Below are positions 17,494 to 26,461 of a DNA stretch of 64,000 nt, piece after piece. The notes under the pieces were generated by a model. It was given only the letters and a program-made list of their open reading frames with translations. It had not been told where the DNA came from and did no database searches. Every line of letters begins with the position of its first letter. Within the stretch, counting starts at the first letter, position 1. The DNA is from CBDATA01 sp965215615 (GTDB lineage: Bacteria; Acidobacteriota; Vicinamibacteria; Marinacidobacterales; Marinacidobacteraceae): assembly GCA_965215615.1 (NCBI GenBank), contig OZ244068.1, positions 2,356,001-2,420,000 of the forward strand, given 5' to 3'. A program made the position numbers and the translations under genes.

Positions 17494-18120
17494 GTCGGCC
17501 GGGAGCATCCCTTCCTCCTGGTCCTTGCGGGCACGCCGAATCTCGAAGGAAGGCTGGGCGCGATGGGGGTCTCGTTCTGGGAGCGCGCGCAGCAGCTTCG
17601 GATCGGAAGGCTGACCTCGGAGGCGGCCGGCGAAGCGCTGCGGCGGCCTTTCGAGGAAGCGGGATTTCGGATGTCTCCCGGAGTCCTCGACAGGCTCGCC
17701 GACGAGAGTCAGGGATATCCGTTTTTCGTCCAGCTCATCGGAGATGCCGTCTGGCGACGGATGGACTCCCGTTCCGAAGTGACACCCGAAGCGATGGAAG
17801 CCGGTTGCGTGGATTTCGGCAAGAGAAAGGGTGAGTTCTACGCGCGACGCCATGAAGAACTCGCTTCCGGAGACCTGATCCCGGTCGCCCGCTCGGTGGC
17901 CGACGCATTCCGGGACCGGCTCTCGTTGACCCGCGAGGAGCTCGAAAAAGCCATCCGCGCCGGCCTCCGGGATTCCGGCCCCGCTCCGGAGCGCGTCCTT
18001 CGCGCAGCCGCCGCGCTGCGGGAGCTGGGCTTCCTCTGGCGGGTCGAAGGGCGGACGGAGTGGGAACCGGGGATCCCGAGCCTGATGGACTACGTCCGGG
18101 AGCACGTCGCCGCCGGGTAA
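17494..18120 (+). pseudogene. 5'-truncated AAA ATPase remnant
   Basis: The readable part begins at REHPFLLVLAGTPNLEGRLG, the sensor-1 strand region of ORC/STAND-like AAA ATPases, and continues through SFWERAQQLRIGRLTSEAA, a DESQGYPFFVQLIGDAVW lid segment and a winged-helix-like C-terminus to TAA at 18120. Walker A and Walker B are absent: sequence upstream of 17494 in this frame does not match the family and runs into the YhaO promoter region. An open frame exists from 17353 but gives an implausible N-terminus. Best read as the 3' two-thirds of a deleted ATPase gene; a truncated expressed protein is possible but could not bind ATP. Confidence 0.65.
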
Positions 18121-18159
18121 CTCGTCGGGCTCCGGAGATCCCGAACCCATCAGGCCCCA

Positions 18160-18837
18160 TCAACTACGGCGGGCGGCGAACGGGAGGTAGGCGAGGAAGA
18201 ACATCGCGAGGCCGAGGAATTCGAGGAACAGCAGGTACCAGGGCCAGGGTGCGAAGAAGAAGGGCGACGCGGTGCCGCCGGGAGGCGCGGACAGGTACAT
18301 GTAGTTCGCCCCGAGCAACAGGTTCACCGGCGCGACCACGAGAGCGAGCAGATTCAGGCAGACGAAGGCCGTGAAGAGCCCGCGAAGGGTGGGGCACATC
18401 CCGAATCCCCAGGTGGCGACCGCGACGCCGATGACGATCCCGCCGTGGGCGAGGAAATACTGGAAGAACCGGTAGGCCGGGAACCCGGCTTCGAGGTTCC
18501 CCGGCGTAACGATCGCGTTCAGGGCACCCACCATCCCCCAGTACCAGGCGATCTGGTAGGCGTGCGGGCTGCGAAAGACCAGCGTGGCCACGGTCAGGAA
18601 CACCGCGACACCGCACAGGTGAAGCGGAAGGTGGTTCCGGAGAAACCCGCCGAGGCCGAGCTCGTGGATCCGGATCGTCCACCAGGTGAACTCGTTCAGG
18701 AGCAACAGGCCCGCGACGGCGTAGCGGACGAAACGAAAGCCCCGGCGGACGAGGAAGGTGAGCGCGGCCGCAAGGGCCACCGTGAGCCCGATCGCGGTCA
18801 GGTGGGGGATTCCGAAGGACGCGAAGCCAGGGGTCAA
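18160..18837 (-). CDS. TIGR02206 family integral membrane protein
   Basis: About 225 residues with seven predicted helices. Family marks are NHLPLHLCGVAVFL, YQIAWYWGMVGALNAIVTP, FRFFQYFLAHGGIVIG-type segment and LLGANYMYLSAPP near the end. This matches the TIGR02206/YwaF conserved membrane family, whose function is unknown. The TTG start at 18837 is chosen because it overlaps the TGA of the acetyltransferase gene (TTGA) and gives the family's usual N-terminus; the frame could be extended to 18894 but that adds an unlikely Arg/Pro/Cys-rich leader. Confidence 0.85.
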   Translation of the reverse strand: MTPGFASFGIPHLTAIGLTVALAAALTFLVRRGFRFVRYAVAGLLLLNEFTWWTIRIHELGLGGFLRNHLPLHLCGVAVFLTVATLVFRSPHAYQIAWYWGMVGALNAIVTPGNLEAGFPAYRFFQYFLAHGGIVIGVAVATWGFGMCPTLRGLFTAFVCLNLLALVVAPVNLLLGANYMYLSAPPGGTASPFFFAPWPWYLLFLEFLGLAMFFLAYLPFAARRS

Positions 18838-19472
18838 GAGGCGGGGACCGCAACGTCTGCCGGGAGCACGAGCAGGACACCGTAGCCGGCGCATGCCGGA
18901 TCCGACACGTAGTCGGGGATCAGGCCCTCGGGACGGAAACCGATCCGAAGTTGCACCGAGATGGTCGGGTCCGATCGCTTCCCGTCGAGAAGCTCCGCGT
19001 AGTACGCCCCGGCCTCCATCTGCCCGGCGAGCGCGCCGTAGCCGGCCAGCATTCCCACGGTGATCTGGCCGGAAAGGCCGAGCCGGTTCACGACCTCATG
19101 GCGCGCCGCATAGAGCGCCCGCCCGACCCCCCGGCCCCGCCATGCCTCCACCACGCCGAGATCGGCACCGTAGAGCCACCTGCCCTCCGGATCGTGGGCG
19201 GTGAGCCACCCTTCCCCAAAGATCTGCGGGAAGGAATGCTGTCCGGAAGCGAGGCATTCCCCCACCCTCAGCGTGGTGGTCGCGGCGATGATCTCTCCTC
19301 CGGCAACCGCCACCAACTGGCCCTCGGGAAACATCGCGATGTGGTGCCGGTAGTGCTCGGCCCGGAACCGCTGTTCGGGCGCGAGAGTCGGAAAGATGGC
19401 CTTCTGGAGCGTCGCGAGCGTTTCCGCGTGAGCGCTGGCTGCCGGAAGGATCTGGAACGGAGGGCGGGTCAC
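18834..19472 (-). CDS. GNAT family N-acetyltransferase
   Basis: About 212 residues from GTG 19472, which overlaps the symporter stop as GTGA. Acetyl-CoA-binding motif A is seen in GRWLYGADLGVVEAWRGRGVGRALYAAR (V...R-G-x-G-R-A), preceded by substrate-binding strands and followed by QITVGMLAGYGALAGQM. Typical of GNAT proteins fused to no other domain. The substrate is unknown. The position in a transport/amino-acid operon suggests a small-molecule acceptor, but that is inference. Confidence 0.88.
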   Translation of the reverse strand: MTRPPFQILPAASAHAETLATLQKAIFPTLAPEQRFRAEHYRHHIAMFPEGQLVAVAGGEIIAATTTLRVGECLASGQHSFPQIFGEGWLTAHDPEGRWLYGADLGVVEAWRGRGVGRALYAARHEVVNRLGLSGQITVGMLAGYGALAGQMEAGAYYAELLDGKRSDPTISVQLRIGFRPEGLIPDYVSDPACAGYGVLLVLPADVAVPAS

Positions 19473-20950
19473 GACCGGCGCCGGAGCCCGAGGACTCCCA
19501 ACCGGTTCGCGGGCTCCACCGGCTTTCCCGCGATATCCACGATCTTGCGCGGAGGGTGCGAGCTTCCGGTGGCGAGCGACACCAGAACCGTCGCGCCGAG
19601 CGAAGCGCCGGTGGCCAGCAGCGCGCCCGGAAAATCCGCTCCCCCGGCCGCCCAGGCAGCCACGACGGTGATGAGCCAGATGCCGATCCCGGCGAGGATC
19701 CCCGCCACCGCGCCGGGGCCGTTCGCCCGCTTCCAGTACATCCCGAGCGTCAGGGGAGCGAACAGCCCCACCATGATGACCGTCCACGACTCGACCATCA
19801 GCGTGTACACGCTCTCGAAGACGAGGGCGACGGAAAGCGCGAGCCCGCAGAAGAAGACCACGCCCACCCGGATCGCGATCAGCCGCTCGCGGGGCGAGAG
19901 GTCGGGCGCGATGTTTTTCAGGATGTTCTGGCCGAAGACGCTGGCCGGCCCCAGGAGCCCGCTATCGGCCGAACTCATCAGGGCGGCGAACAGGGCACCG
20001 AGGAACAGCGCGAAAGCGACCGGCGGGAGGAACTCCATCGCGAGCAGCGGCACGATGTGCTCGGGGTTGTCGAGCACCGGAAGGAGTCCGGTGCCGACCA
20101 GGCCGAGAGTCACCGGAATGAGGCCGACCAGGAGGTACATGGCACCCGCGATGTAGGCGCTCCACTGCGCCACCCACTCGTCCTTCGAGCTCAGCGCCCG
20201 CTGCATGAGATCCTGGGCCGGAAGGTTGCCGAGGCCGATCACGAGCCATGCCTGGACGAACAGGCACCACTCGAGGATGCCTCCGGTCGGAGCGAACCGG
20301 GTCTGTTCGGCGGTCAGCCGTGCGAAGGCGGCTTCCGCTCCTCCGGCCGCCCCCAGCACGATCGGCAACATCACGAGAAGTGCCGTAACCAGGATGACGA
20401 CCTGGAAGAAGTCGGTGAGGGTGACACTCCACATGCCGCCGAGCGTCGTGTACAGCAGCACGACCCCGGCGGCGACCAGGATCGCGGTCGTTGCATCCAG
20501 GTCGGTCAGCGCGGTCAGGATCGTTCCCACCGCGATCAATTGGGAACCCACCCAGCCGATGTACGCCGGGAAAATGACGAGCGCCGAGAGGATCTCGGCG
20601 GACTTCCCGAAGCGCCGGCGGAAGAAATCCGAGATGGTGATCAGCCGCAGCCGGCGCAGCAGCCGCACGTAGAAAGCACCGGCGATCAGCAGGCAGAGCG
20701 AGGCACCGAAGGGATCCGCCACCACCGCCGAGAGACCACCGGAATAGGCGGCCCCGGCCGCACCGATGAGCGTTCCCCCGCCGAACCAGGTGGCGAACAG
20801 GGTCGAAGTGCAAAGCGCGAGTCCGAGACGGCGTCCCGCCACCACGAAGTCGGTGGTGTTCCGGACCCGACGGGAGCCGATCCCGCCGATGACCAGCAGC
20901 GCGACCAGATAGATCCCGACGATGGTCAGGATCAACGCGGTCTGGGACAA
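19469..20950 (-). CDS. Sodium:solute symporter (SSS/SLC5 family)
   Basis: 493 residues with about 13 helices. N-terminal signature GSRRVRNTTDFVVAGRRLGL followed by ATWFGGGTLIGAAGAAYSGG, and the Na2-site helix ALFLGALFAALMSSADSGLL, are diagnostic of solute:Na+ symporters. It uses a TTG start 3 bp after the dehydrogenase stop and overlaps the acetyltransferase gene by 4 bp. In this operon it probably imports an amino acid or hydroxy/keto acid used by the upstream enzymes; substrate not determinable from sequence. Confidence 0.92.
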   Translation of the reverse strand: MSQTALILTIVGIYLVALLVIGGIGSRRVRNTTDFVVAGRRLGLALCTSTLFATWFGGGTLIGAAGAAYSGGLSAVVADPFGASLCLLIAGAFYVRLLRRLRLITISDFFRRRFGKSAEILSALVIFPAYIGWVGSQLIAVGTILTALTDLDATTAILVAAGVVLLYTTLGGMWSVTLTDFFQVVILVTALLVMLPIVLGAAGGAEAAFARLTAEQTRFAPTGGILEWCLFVQAWLVIGLGNLPAQDLMQRALSSKDEWVAQWSAYIAGAMYLLVGLIPVTLGLVGTGLLPVLDNPEHIVPLLAMEFLPPVAFALFLGALFAALMSSADSGLLGPASVFGQNILKNIAPDLSPRERLIAIRVGVVFFCGLALSVALVFESVYTLMVESWTVIMVGLFAPLTLGMYWKRANGPGAVAGILAGIGIWLITVVAAWAAGGADFPGALLATGASLGATVLVSLATGSSHPPRKIVDIAGKPVEPANRLGVLGLRRRS

Positions 20951-20953
20951 GGG

Positions 20954-21973
20954 TCAGGCACCCATCCGCCGGCGATGCGCCTCGGTCCCATAGACCTCCG
21001 GGTTCACGCAATTCGGGGCGGGTTTCCGGTGGAGGTGAGCGATCGCGTTCTCGGCGCACATGGTGGCCATCCGGTCCCGGGTGGCGACGCTCGCGCTCGC
21101 GATGTGCGGCAGGATGACCACCTGGTCCAGCTCGGCGAGTCCGGGTGCCATCGCCGGCTCGCGCTCGAAGACATCGAGGCCGGCCCCCCCGATCGCGCCA
21201 CTCCGAAGCGCTTCCACGAGCGCCGCTTCATCCACGACCGGGCCGCGGGCGGTGTTGATCAGGATCGCCGTCCTTTTCATCAGGGAAAAAGCCCGGCTGC
21301 CGAACAGGTGCTCCGTGGAGGGGTTCAGGTCGGTGTGGATGGAGAGGAAATCGCTCCGGCGCAGCAGGTCGTCGAACTCCGCGTACTCCACGTCGTCGCG
21401 ATCTTCGATGATGCGCTTCATCGGGGGATCGAAGGCCAGGACATCCATGTCGAAGCCGAGGGCGCGGCGGTGCATCGCCTGTCCGATGCGGCCGAAGCCG
21501 ACGAGTCCCAGCGTCTTCTGCCGGCCGTCGCCGCCGGGACTCACATCGGCCCCGAGCATCAGCGACGGCCCCCAGATCCGGTAGTGCCCGCCGCGCATGT
21601 ACCGGTCGGCCTCCACGATGCGACGGGAGACCGCCATCAGCAGCGCCCAGGCGAGGTCGGCGGTGGTGTCGGTCAGGACTCCCGGCGTGTTGCTGACCGG
21701 GACGCCGAGCTCGGTGGCCGCTTCCACATCCACGTTGTTGAAGCCCACCGCAAAGTTCGCCACGCCGAGCAGAGTGGGGATGGAAAGCAGCTCCCGGTCC
21801 ACCGCTTCGGTGAGGAGCGAGACATGCACCCTGGCGGAGCGGGCACCGGCCAGCACCCGCTCGCGGGGAACCGGAGCATCGTCCCGCATCCCGGCGATTT
21901 CGACTTCGCCCGCCGCCTGGAGCAAGGCGAGCCCCGCGTCCGGAATCTTCCGGGTCACGAAGAACTGGCTCAC
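20954..21973 (-). CDS. D-2-hydroxyacid dehydrogenase (glyoxylate/hydroxypyruvate reductase-like)
   Basis: 339 residues. NAD(P)-binding motif LGLVGFGRIGQAMHRRA (GxGxxG), and the catalytic triad Arg in LINTARGPVVDE, Glu in GLDVFEREP and His in VILPHIASAS. FAVGFNNVDVEAA and SNTPGVLTDTTADLAW are typical of the glyoxylate/hydroxypyruvate reductase (GyaR/GhrB) branch, which reduces 2-oxoacids such as glyoxylate or hydroxypyruvate. A loop insertion with SPGGDGRQKT precedes the Rossmann glycine motif. GTG start overlapping the aminotransferase stop (GTGA) implies translational coupling. Confidence 0.92.
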   Translation of the reverse strand: MSQFFVTRKIPDAGLALLQAAGEVEIAGMRDDAPVPRERVLAGARSARVHVSLLTEAVDRELLSIPTLLGVANFAVGFNNVDVEAATELGVPVSNTPGVLTDTTADLAWALLMAVSRRIVEADRYMRGGHYRIWGPSLMLGADVSPGGDGRQKTLGLVGFGRIGQAMHRRALGFDMDVLAFDPPMKRIIEDRDDVEYAEFDDLLRRSDFLSIHTDLNPSTEHLFGSRAFSLMKRTAILINTARGPVVDEAALVEALRSGAIGGAGLDVFEREPAMAPGLAELDQVVILPHIASASVATRDRMATMCAENAIAHLHRKPAPNCVNPEVYGTEAHRRRMGA

Positions 21974-23277
21974 GCAGCAACCCCGAGGGCGGTCTCGTCT
22001 TTCAGGAAGCGCTCGAACCCGGCGGAATCGGCCGCCCCGGCGGCAATTCTCGCGATCCCCTTCTTCAGCGAATCCATGTCCGTGGCGTAGGAAAGCCGGA
22101 GAAAGTCCTGGCCCTCGCTGCCGATCACCCCGAAGCTGCGCCGATCCACGAGCGCAACGCCGTGGAAATAGAGGAGAAACCGCGAAACCAGAGTGGCCGG
22201 GCTGGTCCGTCGCTGGACCGATTCGGGCTGGGAGCGGAACCAGGCGCTCGCGCCGAGCGACTCGCAGACACCGGAAATGTTGGGAAACGCGTAGAACGCG
22301 CCGAGCGGATTGGCGCAGCGGATGCCGGGGATGGCGTTCAGCGCCGGAACCACGAAGTCCCGACGGTGGCGGAACTCTTCGACCATGCCCCGCACCACGC
22401 CCGGCGTCAACGAGCTTTCGAGCGCCTCGCGGGCCGCCTCCTGCACGAAGGGTGGCGTGCAGCTCACCGTGTTGATGTTGATCTGCTTGAAACGAAGCGC
22501 CTCCTCCTCGGTGGGGAGGACCATCCAGCCGAGCCGCCAGCCGGTCATCGCGAAACCCTTGGAATGGCCACTCGCGATGACCGTTCGCTCCCGCATGCCC
22601 GGCAGGGAGGCCATCGAGACGTGCTCGAAGCCGTCGAAGGTGATGTGCTCGTAGATCTCGTCGGAATAGACGCGGAAATCCGGATGGGCCCGACGCTTCG
22701 CCAGCTCCGCGACTTCCTCGAGCAATTCGCGCGGCAGCACGCCGCCGGTCGGATTCGAGGGCGAGCAGAGCATCAGCACCTTGGTCCGCTCGGTCAGCAG
22801 GCTTTCGAGATCGGCGGCGCGGAAGGCGAAACCGCGATCCTCGCGGAGGATCAACGGCTTCGGGATCCCGCCGAGGTAGGTGACCCAGGATTCGTAGATC
22901 GGAAACCCGGGGCTCGGATAGATCACTTCGTCACCAGGGTCCACATAAGCCATCATCGAGTAGCCGATCGCCGGCTTGGCCCCGGAGAGGACGATCACCT
23001 GTCCGGGGCGGACCGGAATGCCGCGGGTCTTCTCCACGTGGGCGGCAATCGCCTTGCGGAGCGCCGGGACCCCGGCCGGGTCGGTGTAGTGGGTGTCCCC
23101 CCGACGGATGGCGGCGATCCCGGCTTCGTTGATGTGGGGGGCGCTGTCGAAATCCGGCTCCCCGATGGTGAACGGGATGACATCCACGCCGCGGGCGCGG
23201 GCGCGGGCCATGTCCTCCCCGATCTTGAAGGCGTTTTCTGTTCCCATCTGGTCGAAACGCCGGGCGAACAGTGGCAT
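21970..23277 (-). CDS. PLP-dependent class I/II aminotransferase
   Basis: About 435 residues from ATG 23277, preferred over ATG 23319 because AAAAAGGA lies just upstream. Fold-type I features: IPFTIGEPDFDSAPHI at the N-terminus, LMLCSPSNPTGG (Asn contacting PLP), YSDEIYEH (Asp pairing with the pyridine N) and the Schiff-base Lys in SGHSKGFAMTGWRLGW. It resembles aspartate/aromatic aminotransferase family members. First gene of a five-gene operon in which its oxoacid product could be reduced by the neighbouring dehydrogenase. About 40 residues before the C-terminus (SQPESVQRRTSPATL) look like an insertion relative to typical members. Confidence 0.93.
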   Translation of the reverse strand: MPLFARRFDQMGTENAFKIGEDMARARARGVDVIPFTIGEPDFDSAPHINEAGIAAIRRGDTHYTDPAGVPALRKAIAAHVEKTRGIPVRPGQVIVLSGAKPAIGYSMMAYVDPGDEVIYPSPGFPIYESWVTYLGGIPKPLILREDRGFAFRAADLESLLTERTKVLMLCSPSNPTGGVLPRELLEEVAELAKRRAHPDFRVYSDEIYEHITFDGFEHVSMASLPGMRERTVIASGHSKGFAMTGWRLGWMVLPTEEEALRFKQININTVSCTPPFVQEAAREALESSLTPGVVRGMVEEFRHRRDFVVPALNAIPGIRCANPLGAFYAFPNISGVCESLGASAWFRSQPESVQRRTSPATLVSRFLLYFHGVALVDRRSFGVIGSEGQDFLRLSYATDMDSLKKGIARIAAGAADSAGFERFLKDETALGVAA

Positions 23278-23509
23278 GCCGAAATCCTTTTTCGATACTG
23301 GCTTGTCGGTGCGGGCCAAAACCCGAAAACGGAGGCCCGGAGGCGAGGTGCCGAAGCGTCCGCCGGGGCGCGGATGATACTATCGGCCGTTGCGCCTCCG
23401 GGATCGGTACTTTCGCGCTTCGGGCCGCTTCCCCGAAGAATCTCCACGGCGCGCACCTTTCCTGCTTCGGCCGGCAGGCTCTCCGGCTTTTGAACAGCGA
23501 GGAAATCCC

Positions 23510-23992
23510 GTGGTGTCGGCGATCCTTTCGAGATTCCGTCGAACGCTCGGCCTGTTGCTCCTGGCCGGTCTCGCGTCGCCCGCCGTCGCCACCCAGTCTC
23601 CGCTGCTCGAGGCGGCGCTCCTGAAACGGGCCGAATTGGAAGCAGCCCGCGCCATCCACGGAACCGCGCCGCGCTTCACCGACCTGGATCTCAGCCCGGA
23701 CCCCCACGCGTTCCCCCCGTCCGCACCGCCGCCCCCGCCGGAATCAGAGCCAGAACCGGAACTCCCGGAAGCCGTGCCGGCAGAAACCGGTGACGCGGAG
23801 CTCCGGGAGTCGGAGCTTCGGAAGCGACTGACTGATCTCGAAGCAGCACTCGTTTCGATCGGCGCGAGTGGACTGCCGCTCGCTCCCCGGGATCCGAACC
23901 GGTTCCGGAGTGCCCTCGACGCGGCCCGCCTCCGCGCGGAACTGGAAGATACGAGGCAGGAACTGGAAGAACTGCTCTCCGAACGCCGGTAG
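23510..23992 (+). CDS. Small secreted protein, unknown function
   Basis: About 160 residues from tandem GTG codons at 23510/23513, with GAGGAAA about 6-8 bases upstream. The N-terminus is a signal peptide (LSRFRRTLGLLLLAGLASPA, likely cleavage after AVA). A Pro/Glu-rich stretch (residues about 70-95) separates it from a C-terminal helical, charged region (ELRKRLTDLEAAL ... RQELEELLSERR) likely to be coiled coil. Not recognised. It faces the PilM/N/O-like genes across a hairpin, so a link to that envelope machinery is possible but unproven. Confidence 0.6.
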   Translation: MVSAILSRFRRTLGLLLLAGLASPAVATQSPLLEAALLKRAELEAARAIHGTAPRFTDLDLSPDPHAFPPSAPPPPPESEPEPELPEAVPAETGDAELRESELRKRLTDLEAALVSIGASGLPLAPRDPNRFRSALDAARLRAELEDTRQELEELLSERR

Positions 23993-23997
23993 CCCGC

Positions 23998-24038
23998 ATC
24001 CCTGAAAATCCGTTTTCTCATGGCGGATTTTCAGGGAT
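23998..24038. terminator. 15-bp perfect hairpin between convergent genes
   Basis: ATCCCTGAAAATCCG (23998-24012) and its exact reverse complement (24024-24038) are separated by 11 bases, directly after the stop of the plus-strand gene and 38 bp before the stop of the minus-strand gene. The perfect arms and A/T tracts within them fit a bidirectional terminator, although there is no long U-run outside the stem. Confidence 0.7.
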
Positions 24039-24075
24039 AACAACATGCTGATCGAGCGACTGCCGGGCGCGAGGG

Positions 24076-24963
24076 CTATTCGAGGGTCAGGCGGAGCGGG
24101 GGAAAGCCGGGGCGAACGAGGATCGCGCCTTCCGGAGGGCTGAGCTCCCGCACCCGGTAGGCGCCGACCCTCTCGCCGGCGGCCGCCATCGTGACCTCGC
24201 CGCGGAAGGAGAACATGGCCCGAACCTCCCCCCCCTCTCCCGTCTCGAGGAAACCCTGAAGCACGGGGAGCGACTCCGCGAGCGCGGGAGCCTCCTGCTC
24301 GGCGGGAGCTTCCCGATCCATCTCTTTCTCGTCCGGTTCGGGTGGGGGAGCGATGCCCTCCCCTTGCTCCGGATCCGGCGGGGCGGCGAGCCAGGCGGCG
24401 AGCGCCGGCATCCGGGCATCGGCGGCGAGCCGGGCCGGATCCGGCGCGGATGATGGATCCGACCACAATGCGGAAGCACTCGCGGTCAGGGATGCGGGAC
24501 CAACCGCGGGAAGCGCGAGGTCCGCCTGCTCGAAACGGATCGGGAGCCGCTCCGATTCGAGTGCCGCGAGGAACCCGAGCAGCCGCTCCTCGCTCCCCAC
24601 CACCGTCAGCCGGACTTCCGCGCCCCGGGCACCGGCCGGTGGTCGCTGAAGCGGCTGGAAGTGAGCCACCGAAATCTCGATGCCGAGCGGGGCGGCGATC
24701 GCCATCAGGCGCTCCCGCATCTCCGCAGCGCTGCGGGGGCCGGAAGCGCGCTCCGCCAGTCGCTCGAGGATCTGGTCGAGCAACCCTCGATGACTTTCGG
24801 CTTCCCGGGCGGTGGTTTCCGCCTGGGCCGCGGCCGCCACCTGCTCCCGGAGCATCGCCGTCTCGGCCCGCGCCGACTGGCTTCGGCTCCAGAGAAGCCA
24901 CGCGACCGAGCCGACCAGAAGGAGCAGGAAGACCCGCAGGCGAAGGCCAGGCTCCCGGATCAT
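24076..24963 (-). CDS. PilO/GspM-like inner-membrane assembly protein
   Basis: About 295 residues from ATG 24963, which overlaps the upstream gene stop (ATGA). A short cytoplasmic start, one membrane helix (LRVFLLLLVGSVAWLLW), coiled coil (about 30-75), then a ferredoxin-like domain (EISVAHFQPL, VGSEERLLGFLAALE), which is the PilO/GspM plan. An acidic Pro/Glu linker (about 195-225) leads to a C-terminal beta-rich part (GAYRVRELSPPEGAILVR) that is longer than in ordinary PilO and recalls PilP. Probable part of a type IV pilus or type II secretion inner-membrane platform. Confidence 0.65.
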   Translation of the reverse strand: MIREPGLRLRVFLLLLVGSVAWLLWSRSQSARAETAMLREQVAAAAQAETTAREAESHRGLLDQILERLAERASGPRSAAEMRERLMAIAAPLGIEISVAHFQPLQRPPAGARGAEVRLTVVGSEERLLGFLAALESERLPIRFEQADLALPAVGPASLTASASALWSDPSSAPDPARLAADARMPALAAWLAAPPDPEQGEGIAPPPEPDEKEMDREAPAEQEAPALAESLPVLQGFLETGEGGEVRAMFSFRGEVTMAAAGERVGAYRVRELSPPEGAILVRPGFPPLRLTLE

Positions 24964-25475
24964 GCTGGCGCGGTGAGCCGGAAGGTGATGCGGACGGTGA
25001 TCCCGCCATCGCGACGCCGGGTTTCGCTTATCACCGAAATCCCCTCGAAACGGGCGCTCGCGGTAAGTCGGTTCAGCAGCGCGTCCACCGCTTCCGCATC
25101 TTCGGCATCGGCGGCGAGCGACGCCCGAAAACCCGGAGTTCCGCCGGAGCGCATTTCCACCGAAGTGATCCGCACTCCGGAGGAGGCTGAGTCGAGCGCC
25201 TCGCGCAACGCGCTCGAGAGCGCGGGCGCATCCAGCACGCCGGAAACGAGGAGCGCGGCCGCCTCGCCCACCCGCTCCGCCGGCAGGGTGGCAGGCTCCG
25301 GAGGAGCTTCGGAAACCGGATCCCCGGCTTCCCGGAGCTCGAGTCGGGCGCTCCCGAGCTCGAAGCCGAAGAAAACCGTCATCAGGACTACACCGACGAG
25401 CGAGAGGTCGAGCGCTCGCGTCACCACGACCGGCGACCGGCGACCAAGCTGGATACCGCGCGGAATCCGGAGCAT
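24960..25475 (-). CDS. PilN/GspL-C-like inner-membrane protein
   Basis: 171 residues: short N-terminal tail, one membrane helix (DLSLVGVVLMTVFFGFELGS), then a periplasmic ferredoxin-like domain ending VRITFRLTAPA. Order, size and topology between a PilM-like and a PilO-like gene support a PilN assignment; sequence similarity alone is weak. Starts immediately after the PilM-like stop and overlaps the PilO-like start by 4 bp. Confidence 0.6.
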   Translation of the reverse strand: MLRIPRGIQLGRRSPVVVTRALDLSLVGVVLMTVFFGFELGSARLELREAGDPVSEAPPEPATLPAERVGEAAALLVSGVLDAPALSSALREALDSASSGVRITSVEMRSGGTPGFRASLAADAEDAEAVDALLNRLTASARFEGISVISETRRRDGGITVRITFRLTAPA

Positions 25476-26384
25476 TCAGGCGGCCTCCCGAGCCATTTTC
25501 GCCGGACGAAAGCGGGCTCGCCGCAGGAGAGCCTCGAGCCCTTTCCCTGCGATCAGCGGTGGCTCTCCCGGAGCGGTTTCTCTCGCCTCCGAGACGGTTC
25601 GCCCTTCTTCCCGAAGCACTTCGGCCAGAGCCGAAGCACCTTCGCCCCACACCTGGATCGACGCCGGGATCGCCGCCGGCGCGGACTGCGAAACGGCTCG
25701 CGCGACGGGCAACGGATCGAGGGCGCCGCGCAGCTTGAACCGGAAATCTTCGAGATGGGCACCCCGGGCATTCAAGAGAATGAAGTGGCGGGAGTGGAGC
25801 AGCACGAGCGCGCGGGGGCCGGAAGACGCTCCGAGCCACTCGGGAAGGACCGCGAGGCTCTCGGCATCCACCCACCGCACCGCGAGGCCCACCGCCTCGA
25901 CCGCTCGTTCGTACTGGCGGATGACTGCGGCACGGGAAGCGGCTCCGAGCAGGGAGCGCCGGCCGCCCGAACGGGTCGCGACCCAGTCGAAGCGGTAGCG
26001 GCCATCCCGTCGGCCGCCGGGGACGAGCTCCTGAAACAGTTCGTCACCAAGCCTTCGGGATGCGAAAGAGCGCGGGCCTTCGATCCGGCGGATGTGGACG
26101 GAGCGGTCAGGAATCGCGACCACCGCCTGCCGGAACGGCCCGGAATCCGGAGCGAGCGCGGCGAGCGCTTCTTCGAGGATGCGGGCGGTGTCCGTAGTCG
26201 AGCGGAGGTTCGCCGTCTCCGGAGACGGGCTCAGGAATCCCTCCGGAAGCGGAATCCGCGTCCAGGCACCGCTCCCGGCGCGCGCCAGCAGCCGCTCCGG
26301 TGAAAAGGCGAAACCCACGACGCCCCGCCCGCGAGAACTCGGGGAAGAAAGGAAAGACCGCACCGGGGTACCTCGGAAGGACAA
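25476..26384 (-). CDS. PilM/GspL-like actin-fold protein
   Basis: About 302 residues. VVGFAFSPERLLARA at the start and AVVAIPDRSVHIRRIEGP fit the actin-like ATPase fold of PilM/GspL cytoplasmic domains, as do VRWVDAESLAVLPEW and ALVLLHSRHFILLN later. The classical ATP-binding residues are hard to locate and nucleotide binding may be lost. Start uncertain: TTG 26384 used, GTG codons lie a few residues in. Divergent from the EF-G-like gene. No pilin, secretin or motor ATPase is nearby. Confidence 0.6.
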   Translation of the reverse strand: MSFRGTPVRSFLSSPSSRGRGVVGFAFSPERLLARAGSGAWTRIPLPEGFLSPSPETANLRSTTDTARILEEALAALAPDSGPFRQAVVAIPDRSVHIRRIEGPRSFASRRLGDELFQELVPGGRRDGRYRFDWVATRSGGRRSLLGAASRAAVIRQYERAVEAVGLAVRWVDAESLAVLPEWLGASSGPRALVLLHSRHFILLNARGAHLEDFRFKLRGALDPLPVARAVSQSAPAAIPASIQVWGEGASALAEVLREEGRTVSEARETAPGEPPLIAGKGLEALLRRARFRPAKMAREAA

Positions 26385-26461
26385 CTAGGTTATCCCGGCC
26401 TCTGGAAAGACAGGTGGTAGCATCGCGGGTTTCGGGCCGGAAGGTCCGGAACAGGAGAAGA

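Noticed and set aside
24076..25875. 599-residue version of the PilO-like protein
   Set aside because: The N-terminal half is an out-of-frame translation of the PilN- and PilM-like genes; ATG 24963 overlaps the preceding stop.
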